42,622 nt of DNA, taken from positions 1 to 42,622 of the forward strand of contig DATMLO010000241.1 in assembly GCA_035570495.1 (NCBI GenBank), written 5' to 3'. The translations under genes were made by a program, and so were the position numbers. Position 1 is the stretch's first letter. The number at the start of each line of letters is the position of its first letter. Positions 32,913 through 40,601 of this stretch are shown in pieces. Under the pieces are notes generated by a model, which saw nothing but the letters and a program-made list of their open reading frames with translations, made no database searches and was not told the origin of the DNA. Origin of the DNA: DATARH01 sp035570495. GTDB taxonomy: Bacteria; Pseudomonadota; Alphaproteobacteria; ATCC43930; CGMCC-115725.

Positions 32913-33016
32913 CCCGCGGGCTTGACCCGCGCGGGTCCATGTCTTCACGCTCTGAATAAGTCGCTGAAGACGTGGATGGCCGGATCACCCCCGGACTTTG
33001 ATCCGGGGCCGGCCAT
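32913..33016. repeat. Composite REP-like inverted repeats
   Basis: CCCGCGGGCTTGACCCGCGCGG around 32913 (two overlapping GC palindromes) is followed by TGTCTTCA...TGAAGACG and by CCCCCGGACTTTGATCCGGGG (about 32988-33008) embedded in GGCCGG...CCGGCC. They belong to the same GAC/GATCC-type palindrome family as the second hairpin at 13122. Located between copy A of the hydroxyacid oxidase and the ABM gene. Confidence 0.65.
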
Positions 33017-33037
33017 GGCGAACTCAAGGAGAAAGCG

Positions 33038-33355
33038 ATGATCGCGATCTGGGTGAAGGTGAAGGTCAAGGCCGATCGGCGCGGCGATTTCCTCAAGGCG
33101 ATCGAGGTCGACGCCCTCGGCTCCGAGGGCGATGAGCCGGGCTGCGCGCGCTTCAACGTGCTGCAGGATGGGCAGGACCCGAACACCTACTATTTCTACG
33201 AGGTCTACAAGGACGAGGCAGCGCTCGAGGCGCATCGCGCGGCGCCGCATTACGCGGTCTGGCGCGCCGCCGCCGATACGCTCGACGGCCCGGCGCAGGC
33301 GACGCGCTGCACCACGGTCTTTCCGGCCGCGACGGATTACTGGTTCAAAAGCTGA
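33038..33355 (+). CDS. Antibiotic biosynthesis monooxygenase (ABM)-domain protein, YgiN-like quinol monooxygenase
   Basis: A 105-residue dimeric ferredoxin-like alpha+beta protein: MIAIWVKVKVKADRRGDFLK, DEPGCARFNVLQDGQDPNTY and YFYEVYKDEAALEAHRAAPH followed by YAVWRA, the classical ABM signature (EPGCxxFxVxxD...YEVYxDEAAxxAHxxxxH). A good AAGGAGAAAGCG ribosome-binding site is present. Such proteins oxidise quinols or aromatic intermediates, or degrade small signals, without a cofactor. It follows the hydroxyacid oxidase on the same strand but is separated by REP elements. Confidence 0.88.
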   Translation: MIAIWVKVKVKADRRGDFLKAIEVDALGSEGDEPGCARFNVLQDGQDPNTYYFYEVYKDEAALEAHRAAPHYAVWRAAADTLDGPAQATRCTTVFPAATDYWFKS

Positions 33356-33361
33356 ACCGAC

Positions 33362-33477
33362 GCTCTCGGGAGACTCCTGCGATGGCCGCCGGCGTAACGG
33401 ATCGGCATTGGGAACTTTCCGATGTTGCCGCGCTGCTGGAAGCCAGCGAGCCGAAGCCGGGTAAGCGCCGCCCGTAA
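33362..33477 (+). pseudogene. IS1-type transposase C-terminal remnant
   Basis: The frame reads SRETPAMAAGVTDRHWELSD then VAALLEASEPKPGKRRP and TAA. TPAMAAG(V/L)TD(H/R)xW...(V/L)L(I/L)E is the well-conserved C-terminus of IS1-family-like transposases (the end of the DDE domain), and the rest of the transposase is missing. The fragment begins within about 10 bp of the ABM gene stop. The internal ATG could still yield a 31-residue peptide. Called a relic from motif memory. Confidence 0.55.
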
Positions 33478-33534
33478 TAGAAACGCGCGGCTGCGTGATT
33501 TCGCTTCGGATACGATCCAGCCAAGAGGACGATC

Positions 33535-33762
33535 ATGCTGAGTTTCAGCATCGACGAAACGTTGAAGAGCGTTATCGAAATTCACTGCGACGCTGAGGGG
33601 ATCGGCCTGCTCATATCTGCGCTTGGCGATCTTGTCGCCGCGCGCGCAAGCCATGTTCATCTTCGCACGCCATCGTGTGGCGGCCGTGAACTGAGTGATG
33701 AAACCCCTTCGGGCAAAGCTGCCTTCCATGAGGTCATTATCGATTATGCCGAAGGAGACTGA
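33535..33762 (+). CDS. Small protein, Imm32-like (putative immunity protein family)
   Basis: A 75-residue acidic protein: MLSFSIDETLKSVIEIHCDA, EGIGLLISALGDLVAA and SHVHLRTPSCGGRELSDETP, ending FHEVIIDYAEGD. The HVHL segment followed by LS and a C-terminal beta strand matches the pattern I associate with the Imm32 immunity family, often found as orphan genes. Preceded by AAGAGGACGATC, a usable ribosome-binding site. No toxin gene is adjacent, so an immunity function is unproven; it sits next to an IS remnant. Confidence 0.6.
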   Translation: MLSFSIDETLKSVIEIHCDAEGIGLLISALGDLVAARASHVHLRTPSCGGRELSDETPSGKAAFHEVIIDYAEGD

Positions 33763-33896
33763 TTTCAGACTGACCCACTACCCTCATCCATGCTGGACTT
33801 GAATTTGTCGAGATCGTGAACATATAGAGAACGATTGGGCGCTAGCGAGCGGTCAAAGCGGAATTTTTGGGGCCGCAACGAATGTGGGGATGACCG

Positions 33897-33969
33897 AATA
33901 ACAGGCGGCGCGATCCTCCTGTTATTTTCGGCGATAACAGGAGGGTATCAGGAGGCGGACCTCCTGATA
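33897..33969. repeat. Tandem perfect hairpins in an intergenic region
   Basis: Hairpin 1: CCTCCTGTTAT (33915-33925) and ATAACAGGAGG (33934-33944), an 11-bp perfect stem with an 8-nt loop. Hairpin 2: TATCAGGAGG (33946-33955) and CCTCCTGATA (33960-33969), a 10-bp perfect stem with a 4-nt loop. An extra AATAACAGG at 33897-33905 can compete for CCTGTTATT (33918-33926). The rest of the 282-bp gap between the Imm32-like and DUF1330 genes holds no gene I can support. Confidence 0.75.
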
Positions 33970-34044
33970 ATTTTGCGAGCGGTTGGGTTTGGCGAACGGC
34001 GCGGGGCGAGCTAGGCTGTCGCCAGCGATCAGAGGAGAACGGCA

Positions 34045-34332
34045 ATGGCGGCTTATTGGGTAGCGACCTACAAATCTATCTCCGACCCGGCCAAATTGGC
34101 CGATTACGCCAAGCTCGCGGGCCCGGCGATCCAGGCCGGCGGCGGCAAGTTTCTGGCGCGCGGCGTCGCGGCGAAGTGCTACGAGTCCGGCCTCCTGCAG
34201 CGCACCGTCATCATCCAGTTCGACAGCGTCGCGCAGGCCGAGGCGGCGCATGACAGCCCCGGCTACCAGGAGGCGCTGCGCGCGCTTGGCAACGGCGCCG
34301 ATCGCGATATGCGGATCATCGAGGGCGTCTAA
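34045..34332 (+). CDS. DUF1330 domain protein
   Basis: A 95-residue protein preceded by AGAGGAGAACGGCA: AYWVATYKSISDPAKLADYA, KLAGPAIQAGGGKFLARG, IIQFDSVAQAEAAHDSPGYQ and EALRALGNGADRDMRIIEGV. This is the complete DUF1330 pattern, a dimeric alpha-beta barrel (ABM-like) fold with the conserved FxSxxxAxxxxxSPxYQ stretch. Enzymatic role unknown. It lies among monooxygenase and small alpha-beta-barrel genes. Confidence 0.9.
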   Translation: MAAYWVATYKSISDPAKLADYAKLAGPAIQAGGGKFLARGVAAKCYESGLLQRTVIIQFDSVAQAEAAHDSPGYQEALRALGNGADRDMRIIEGV

Positions 34333-34354
34333 CCAAAAAAAGCAAACCGTTTTA

Positions 34355-34410
34355 GCGCAAAGGACGCGGAGGATACGCAAAGGACGCAAAGCTCCATGCA
34401 GCGTCCTCTG
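34355..34410. repeat. CGCAAAGGACGC-type short direct repeats
   Basis: GCGCAAAGGACGCGGAGGA and ACGCAAAGGACGCAAAG occur in tandem (about 34355-34391), followed by GCGTCCTC, a complement of GAGGACGC-like sequence. This resembles a degenerate intergenic repeat seen in many bacterial genomes. It is positioned between the DUF1330 and luciferase-like genes. Confidence 0.45.
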
Positions 34411-34482
34411 TGGAACCCCCGCGCCCTTCGCGGTGAAATGTGGATTTCCGGCGCCTCGCGCCGTTTAAGACAGGAGTTATCG

Positions 34483-35733
34483 ATGCCCCGTCTCGGCTTT
34501 GGCGCCTTTCTCGCCCCGCATCATCCGGTCGGCGAGAACCCGCTGCTGCAGTTTCGCCGCGATCTCGATCTGGTCGAGTTGCTCGACAAGCTCGGCTACG
34601 ACGAATTCTGGTGCGGCGAGCATCATTCCTCGGGCTGGGAGATGATCGGCTCGCCCGAGATGTTCCTCGCCGCGGCGGGCGAGCGCTCGAAGCGCATCAA
34701 GCTCGCCACAGGCGTCGTCTCGCTGCCCTACCATCAGCCGTTCAATGTCGCGCAGCGCATGGTGCAGCTCGACTGGATGACCGGCGGGCGGGCGATTTTC
34801 GGCTCCGGCCCCGGCGCGCTCGCGTCGGACGCGCACACGCTCGCGATCGATCCGATGACCCAGCGCGACCAGCAGGACGAGGCGATCGGCGTCATCCGCC
34901 GCTTGATGCGCGGTGAGCGCGTCACCCACAAAAGCGATTGGTTCACCCTCCAGGATGCCGCGCTCCAGCTTCTTCCCCTGCAAGAAGACATGCCGTTCGC
35001 CGTCGCCTCGCAGATCAGCCCGTCGGGCATGACCCTTGCCGGCAAGCATGGCTGCGGCGTGATCTCGATCGGTTCGCTCGCCGAGGAAGGCCTTAACGCG
35101 CTGCCGACGCAATGGGGCTTCGCCGAGGCCGCGGCCAAGAAGCATGGCCAGACCGTCAACCGTAAGGATTGGCGGGTGCTGCTGTCATGGCACATCGCGG
35201 AGACCCGCGAGCAGGCCATCGAAGAGGCGCGCAAGGGCCTGTTGCGCCACCACAACGAATACATCGTCGGCACCTTGCAGCGGCCGGGCGCGGCCCCCTT
35301 CAAGGATCCCGATGAGGCGATGGAGAAGACCGCGTTCGGCGCCGGCGCCTCGGCGACGATCGGCACCCCCGACGACCTCGTCGCGCGGTTGAAGGAGGTG
35401 CTGGCAATGAGCGGCGGGTTCGGCACCGTGGTCGGCTTTGTCCATGACTGGGCCAACCCGGAAAACACCTTCCGCAGCTGGGACATGGTCGCCCGCTACG
35501 TGATCCCCGAGATCAACGGCTACCTCGCCAAGCTGCGCGAGTCGCGCGACTTCGTGGCGACCAATCGCGGCGTCTTCGACCGCGCCAAGGAGGCGATCAT
35601 GGCCAAGATCACCGAGAACGAGGCCGCTGTCGCCGCGCTCGCCAAGACCAAGGGCTCGCGCCTTGGTGAGGTCGCCTCGGGCAGCAACGCGATCGACTTC
35701 AGCAAGGTGCAGACCCGCGACGCGGCGAAATAG
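34483..35733 (+). CDS. Luciferase-like (LLM class) flavin-dependent monooxygenase
   Basis: A 416-residue protein; the ATG (MPRLGFGAFLAPHHPVGENP) is preceded by CAGGAG, and an upstream in-frame extension is rejected because it translates repeat sequence. TIM-barrel LLM motifs: LLDKLGYDEFWCGEHHSSGW, RIKLATGVVSLPYHQPFNVA, LDWMTGGRAIFGSGPGAL and VASQISPSGMTLAGKHGCGV. It uses reduced FMN (supplied by a separate reductase) and O2 to oxidise an organic substrate that cannot be named. A terminator-like hairpin follows the stop. Confidence 0.9.
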   Translation: MPRLGFGAFLAPHHPVGENPLLQFRRDLDLVELLDKLGYDEFWCGEHHSSGWEMIGSPEMFLAAAGERSKRIKLATGVVSLPYHQPFNVAQRMVQLDWMTGGRAIFGSGPGALASDAHTLAIDPMTQRDQQDEAIGVIRRLMRGERVTHKSDWFTLQDAALQLLPLQEDMPFAVASQISPSGMTLAGKHGCGVISIGSLAEEGLNALPTQWGFAEAAAKKHGQTVNRKDWRVLLSWHIAETREQAIEEARKGLLRHHNEYIVGTLQRPGAAPFKDPDEAMEKTAFGAGASATIGTPDDLVARLKEVLAMSGGFGTVVGFVHDWANPENTFRSWDMVARYVIPEINGYLAKLRESRDFVATNRGVFDRAKEAIMAKITENEAAVAALAKTKGSRLGEVASGSNAIDFSKVQTRDAAK

Positions 35734-35742
35734 CCGGGGCTA

Positions 35743-35765
35743 GGCCGCCCTCAAGCGGCCTTTCT
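35743..35765 (+). terminator. Rho-independent-type hairpin after the LLM monooxygenase
   Basis: GGCCGC (35743-35748) and GCGGCC (35755-35760) form a perfect stem, extended by an A-T pair, with a 6-nt loop and followed by TTTCT. It lies 10 bp after the plus-strand stop codon. The same bases hold the stop codon of the convergent RutA-like gene. Confidence 0.5.
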
Positions 35766-36832
35766 CTTGCCGTCACGGCAGCGCAGCAGCGGCAGTATGC
35801 GCGTGCCGAACTGCTCCATGCCGACGACGAAGTCATCGAACGTCAGCATGACACCGCGCACGCCGGGCACTGTCGCCATCTCGTCCAGCATGCGCGCCAC
35901 TGTGGCGTAGGAGCCGACAAATACGCCCTGGTTGGTCGGCAAACTGGCGACGCCGAGCGTCTTGCGGCGCAGCGGCTGGGAATAGGGATCGGTGCTCGGG
36001 TCGTCCTCGGCCTGGGCGTCGCGATAGGCGATCGCCTCGACATCGGTCCCGGCCTTGTAGTGCTCCCATTTCGCCATCGCCGCCTCGTCGGTCTCGTCGG
36101 CGATGATCATCTGCAGCAGCAGCGCGCCACAGTCGCGTCCGGCCTCTTCATTCGCGGCGATCAGGCGCGCGACGCTCGCCGTCGCGGCGGTTGGTGGTTC
36201 ACTTGGCCGCCGCTGCAGAAATTGTAGTCGGCGTAACGCGCGGCATAGCGCGTGCCAGCGTCGCTTTGCGCGGCGCAGATGATGGGAATGTTCGCCGTCG
36301 GCAGCGGGAGGCAACGGCAATCGTCCATCTGGAAGAAATCGCCGTTGAAGTCGGAGCGCCCGGTTGCCCACAACTCGCGCATGATCGAGACGTACTCGGC
36401 GCAGTAGTCGTAGCGTCGCCGGTAATGCTCGGAGCCGGGCCAGATCCCCATCTGGGTGTACTCGCGCCGCTGCCAGCCGGAGATGATGTTGATGCCGAAC
36501 CGGCCGTGCGAAATTGAGTCGATCGTCACCGCCATGCGCGCCGCAAAGGGCGGCGGCAGCGTCAGCACCGCGCAGGTGGCGAAAAGCTGGATGCGGCTCG
36601 TCACGGCCGCCAGTCCGGCCATGAGCGTGAAAGATTCGAGGTTGTAGTCCCAGTACTGAGACGGACCGCCAAAGCCGTGCAGCTTGATCATCGACAGCGC
36701 AAAGTCGAAGCCGAAGCGTTCGGCTTTCTCGACCACGATGCGGTTGAGATCGAATGTCGGCTTGTATTGCGGCGATGTCGTCGAGATCAGCCAGCCGTTG
36801 TTGCCGATCGGGATAAAGACGCCAAGCTCCAT
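35751..36832 (-). pseudogene. RutA-like flavin monooxygenase, frameshifted
   Basis: The first frame starts MELGVFIPIGNNGWLISTTS and runs QYWDYNLESFTLMAGLAAVT, GRFGINIISGWQRREYTQMG and ARYADYNFCSGGQVN. The sequence then continues in another frame as PTAATASVARLIAANEEAGR, MIIADETDEAAMAKWEHYKA, FVGSYATVARMLDEMATVPG and MLTFDDFVVGMEQFGTRILP. Restoring one base near 36197 (GTGAAC-N-CACCAACC) gives VN-x-PTA, as in E. coli RutA, and a 360-residue protein of normal length. RutA opens uracil or thymine rings with FMN and O2; no other rut gene is nearby. Either a recent pseudogene or a sequencing error. Confidence 0.85.
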
Positions 36833-36936
36833 GGGTCGCCCTTTCGTTGAGGCTTCTTGGGCGTGTCCTCCAGGCTGCGTTGTGTACGGTTGACCGGAGC
36901 CGCCGCAATCGGCGTGCCAAGGAGCTGGTCGGCGAG

Positions 36937-37398
36937 TTACAGGCTGCGCGAGTTGATCGCGATCGAGGCCGGCATGTCGTTGCCGATGATGAACGGCCGC
37001 AGCACATGCGATTGGAAGCGCCACCGGTCGTCCTCGCCCAGCTCACAGCGCGCCTCGAAATCGGCGATCATCGCCGGCGGTCGCGCGCCCTGGAACGGCG
37101 ATTTGCCGTCGGCGCGATAAAGGGTCATCAATCCGGTCGCACGGGCGGCTGTCTTGCCATTGGCGAGGACCCGCAGGTTCGACAGAACATGGCGGGTCAA
37201 CACTGTGCCGTGCCGGCGGCGGTCGTAAAACGCCGCGATCTTGTCCTGCCCTTCGAACCGGTTGTTGCCGATCGCGTAGACCCCGCTGGGCAGATAAAAC
37301 GCCGAGGCTTCGCGGCCACCGTTCTCGTCGACGTCTGACCAGAAATCGGCCATCAGCCCGCTCAGCGCGCACCACAACGCCACATCGCTGTCGGTCAT
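36937..37398 (-). CDS. SnoaL-like / NTF2-fold protein
   Basis: A 153-residue protein: LWCALSGLMADFWSDVDENG, ASAFYLPSGVYAIGNNRFEG and QDKIAAFYDRRRHGTVLTRH then VLSNLRVLANG. This is the SnoaL-like pattern (tank for a small ligand, with the G-x-x-x-I-x-x-F/Y-Y/R-x-R motif and the RH-V-S-N strand). Members are cyclases, dehydratases or the small-subunit-like partners of dioxygenases. It is 104 bp upstream of the RutA-like gene on the same strand and may have been its partner. Confidence 0.85.
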   Translation of the reverse strand: MTDSDVALWCALSGLMADFWSDVDENGGREASAFYLPSGVYAIGNNRFEGQDKIAAFYDRRRHGTVLTRHVLSNLRVLANGKTAARATGLMTLYRADGKSPFQGARPPAMIADFEARCELGEDDRWRFQSHVLRPFIIGNDMPASIAINSRSL

Positions 37399-37588
37399 TC
37401 GCTATTTCTCCCTGTTCCGTCCTGTCGCGCTTTTTTGCGGCGCGTTCGACCGGCATACCGTACTGCGCCTAGCGGGCAGCTGCCAGGCGCGGTGCACTTC
37501 CGCGTTGTCCCGTCACACCGAATTGCGCAATGTTCCCCTGCGCTTGGGAATCCGCGCCAGAAAAGCTGCGCCTGGGGACAGACACGCC

Positions 37589-38782
37589 ATGAGACTCGAC
37601 GACGCGATCAATATCGAAGACCTGCATCAGATGGCGAAGCGCCGTCTGCCCAAGGTCGCCTTCGACTTTATCGAGGGCGGGCTAGAGGACGAGCGTGGGC
37701 TCGACCGCAACACCGAGGCCTTCAAAAAGCATCATCTGCTGCCGCGCTATCTCGTCGACGTCTCAAAGCGCGACCAGTCGACGACGATCTTCGGCCAGAA
37801 ATTCAACAGCCCCTTCGGCATCTCGCCGACCGGCAGCGCTGGCCTCTTCCGCCGTGGCGCCGACATGATGCTGGCCGAGGCGGCGCGCGAGAACAACATC
37901 GTCTACATCCAGTCGGGCGCCTCGAACGAGACGATCGAGGACGCCGCCCGGGTCGCGCCCAAGAACTCGTGGTATCAGCTCTATTCGTCGCGTGACGCCA
38001 AGGTCACCGAGGATCTCATCCGTCGCACCGCCGATGCCGGTCTCTCGACCCTGGTGCTGACCGTCGATGTGCCGGTGCATTCGAAGCGTGAGCGCAACAC
38101 CCGCAACGGCTACGCCAGCATCCGCGGCAACTGGCTGCGGGCGGCGTTGAGCCTCAAGCCCGCGTTGCTCGCCGAGGCGATGCAGCACCCGGGGTGGATC
38201 TGGGAATACATCTCCAATGGCGGGACGCCGCCGCTGGGCAATTGGCTGCCCTATCTGCCGCCCGGCGCGAGCGCCGAGGACACGGTCAAGTTCAACCGCT
38301 CGATGGTGCCGGCGCACGCGCAAACCTGGAAGGACCTCGAGCGCTACCGCAGCCTCTTCCCCGGCAATCTCGTGGTCAAAGGCATCATGAGCCCGGCCGA
38401 CGCAATCCGCTGCGCCGATGCCGGCTGCAACGGCATCATCGTGTCGAACCACGGCGCGCGGCAGCTTGACCAGGCGCCGGCCTCGCTTGATGTGCTCCCA
38501 GCTATCAAGCGCGCGGTCGGCGACCGCCTGACGGTGATGCTCGACAGCGGCATCCGCCGCGGCGCGGACATTCTGATCGCACTCTCGCTTGGCGCCGATT
38601 TCTGCTTTTTCGGTCGGCCGACACTTTATGGCGCGGTCGCCGGCGGCCTCGATGGGGTCAAGAAGGCGGTCGACATCTTCCGCGGCGAGATCGATCTCGT
38701 CATGGGCCAGATCGGCGCGCCGAACCTCGACGTGCTCGGCCCCGATTTCCTTTGGCAGGAAGACTGGCAGCGCAACCAGTAA
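37589..38782 (+). CDS. FMN-dependent alpha-hydroxyacid oxidase/dehydrogenase, copy B
   Basis: A 397-residue paralogue of copy A with the same start pattern (MRLDDAINIEDLHQMAKRRL) and end (LGPDFLWQ...RNQ). It keeps WYQLYSSRDA, LTVDVPVHSKRERN, KGIMSPADA, VSNHGARQLDQAPASLD and DSGIRRGADILIALSLGADF. Like copy A it has FDFIEGGLEDE in place of the N-terminal substrate-binding Tyr pair. Differences concentrate in the middle (residues 195-245: GNWLRAALSLKPALLAEAMQ; ISNGGTPPLGNWLPYLPPGA), the lid region that shapes specificity. A weak leader precedes the ATG; further upstream starts would add unrelated residues. Confidence 0.92.
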   Translation: MRLDDAINIEDLHQMAKRRLPKVAFDFIEGGLEDERGLDRNTEAFKKHHLLPRYLVDVSKRDQSTTIFGQKFNSPFGISPTGSAGLFRRGADMMLAEAARENNIVYIQSGASNETIEDAARVAPKNSWYQLYSSRDAKVTEDLIRRTADAGLSTLVLTVDVPVHSKRERNTRNGYASIRGNWLRAALSLKPALLAEAMQHPGWIWEYISNGGTPPLGNWLPYLPPGASAEDTVKFNRSMVPAHAQTWKDLERYRSLFPGNLVVKGIMSPADAIRCADAGCNGIIVSNHGARQLDQAPASLDVLPAIKRAVGDRLTVMLDSGIRRGADILIALSLGADFCFFGRPTLYGAVAGGLDGVKKAVDIFRGEIDLVMGQIGAPNLDVLGPDFLWQEDWQRNQ

Positions 38783-38804
38783 ACCCCGCCATTGCGCGCG
38801 GGTG

Positions 38805-39205
38805 ATGAGTGACCGGATGCATCGAAGCGAATTTCTCAAGTTCGTTAAGGACGCGCTGCCGGGTTTGCGAGACGCGATAAATCAGCAGGAAGGGTTGCTC
38901 CACCTTGAAGTCGGGGTGCTGCGAAAGTGCGCTCAACGAGCGATCTGGGATGCTGACCGAGACACGCTGAGCATTTGCTTCCGCCTGGCGGAACAAGCCT
39001 ACGAAAACGGGGATCGACAGCTCAAAAACGCGATCGACGTTTCCTTCGTGGAAGAGCTGGAGTTCGGCAGCGCCGAAAATCGTAAGATATCAGCTTGGGA
39101 AATGATGCCCGTCACACTGCGCGTGCTGTACTGTACGAGCAGTTTCACGGTCCGCAGAGCGCGTGCGCCTCGATTACGCCATCGCCGCGCGCATCCCGCC
39201 TTTGA
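38805..39205 (+). pseudogene. DUF7674-like small protein gene with 5-bp duplication
   Basis: The reading frame gives MSDRMHRSEFLKFVKDALPG, LRDAINQQEGLLHLEVGVLR, KCAQRAIWDADRDTLSICFR, LKNAIDVSFVEELEFGSAEN and AWEMMPVTLRVLY. The frame then degenerates into Arg-rich residues running antisense through the MFS gene. Removing one copy of a tandem 5-bp repeat (CTGTACTGTAC, 39126-39136) restores VLYEQFHGPQS and a stop at 39203-39205, giving a protein of about 130 residues. ATG 38805 or 38817 may be the start. Probably inactivated at its C-terminus only. The family name is tentative. Confidence 0.6.
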
Positions 39206-40424
39206 GCCCCTGCCGCGCCAGCAAAAAACCGACGATCGTCAGGTTGGCGAGGTTGAAGGCGACGCCGAGCACGAAGGCCGGTGCGTAGTAGCCGAAATGG
39301 TCGTACAGCGCACCGGCAAACCAGCTGCCGTATGCCATGCCGCTCATGCTGACGAACAGCACCATCGGCACTCGCCACGACGCCTCGGATGACGGGAACA
39401 GCTCGCGCACGACCAGCACATAGGCGGGCACGATGCCGCTGAAGCCCAGCCCATAAGCGGCCGACACGGCGAACAATCCCGCCTCGTTTTGGGTCAGCAG
39501 AAACGCGGAAATCGCCAGTGCCTGGCAGGTCGAGCCGAGCATCAGCGTTAAGAGGCCGCCGACGCGGTCGGCCAGCCAGCCCCAAAACTGCCGGCTGAAA
39601 AATGCGCAGCCGGTCATCACCGAGAAGATCAGCGCGCTTTGCGCGGGCGGCACGCCGACATCGGTGCAGAACGCCACGAGGTGCGACTGCGGCAGCGCCA
39701 TCGGCACGCAGCACAAAAACCCCGCGGCGCACAGCATCGCCAGCACCAGATTGGCCGGTAGGCCCAGCGGCCGGCCGCGCCGTCCCGCGACGGCCGCCTC
39801 GGTGTAGGGCTGTTCTGGCGCGGGATGCAGAAACAGCATCGCGATCGGCGGGATCGCCAGCGCCGCGAAAATGCCAAAGCCGGTCATTGTCGCCTGCCAG
39901 CCATAACGCGCCATCGCTTGCTCGAAGAGGCTCGGCCAGATGACGCCCGCGATGTACTGACCGGACGCGATCAGCGCCAAGGCGGTGCCGCGCCGCCGGT
40001 CGAACTAACGGCTGACATAGACGAGCAGCGGCGGGAACAGAGCGCCGTTACCCAGCAGGCCGAGCAGCAGGCCCTGCCCGATAAACAGCGCCCAGATCGT
40101 GCCAAGGGACGACAGCGCGAGGCCCAGCGCGATGTTGATCGCGCCGAAGATCACGATCCGCCGCACGCCGAGGCGGTCGGCGACCCAACCCATCAGGATG
40201 CCGCCGAGCCCGGTGCCGACCCAGGTCAAGGCCGCGGCGAGCGCGGTGATTTCGCGCGCCGTACCGAGGCTCGCGGTGATCGGTTTCAGCCCAATGACGA
40301 TCAACAGCGGAGAGCCGTAGGAGATCGACAACAGCCCCAGCACCGCGCTGGCGGCGACCCAGGCGCCGCGTCCTTCGACGACGCGTCCCAGCTCCTTTGC
40401 CGTCGTCCCGCCAGCGTCTGGCAT
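39174..40424 (-). pseudogene. MFS transporter interrupted by an amber codon
   Basis: Start MPDAGGTTAKELGRVVEGRG with a GGGAGGAG ribosome-binding site, then a normal first half (LGLLSISYGSPLLIVIGLKP; GLGGILMGWVADRLGVRRIV, the motif A loop) up to LLVYVSR. TAG follows (complement of 40005-40007, codon 140), and the same frame continues FDRRRGTALALIASGQYIAG through six further helices to a stop at 39174. Related MFS proteins read YVSRWFDRRRG at this place, so TGG (Trp) to TAG is the simplest explanation. Intact it would be a 416-residue, 12-helix carrier, perhaps for an aromatic or dicarboxylic acid given the LigJ-like gene nearby. Confidence 0.88.
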
Positions 40425-40446
40425 CGGCCGGCTCCTCCCTGATTTT

Positions 40447-40467
40447 CCTGCCCGATTTTTGGGCAGG
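40447..40467. promoter_or_regulatory. Perfect inverted repeat upstream of the MFS gene
   Basis: CCTGCCC (40447-40453) and GGGCAGG (40461-40467) are separated by GATTTTT. It is in the 177-bp divergent gap, 23 bp upstream of the MFS start. Read on the minus strand it could be a leader hairpin. It could also be an operator for the divergent pair. No regulator gene is adjacent. Confidence 0.4.
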
Positions 40468-40601
40468 CGCGTCTGATACCGCCGAACTCGCCGGCGCGAC
40501 AACCGCCGATCGGGCAGCGCTGCTTCCCGATAGTGTCGATTGTGATTGAAGCCGGGATGCGCGGCGCTACGATCGTGGAAACCGGAGGCGGGAGGAAATC
40601 G

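Noticed and set aside
33763..33790. TTTCAGACTGACCCACTACCC resembling an insertion-sequence end
   Set aside because: Only a vague memory match; no partner inverted repeat, target duplication or transposase of the matching family was seen nearby.
33842..34045. Minus-strand 67-codon open frame across the tandem hairpins
   Set aside because: It translates the palindromes (PPDTLLLSPKITGGS...), lacks a good start site and is better explained as repeat DNA.
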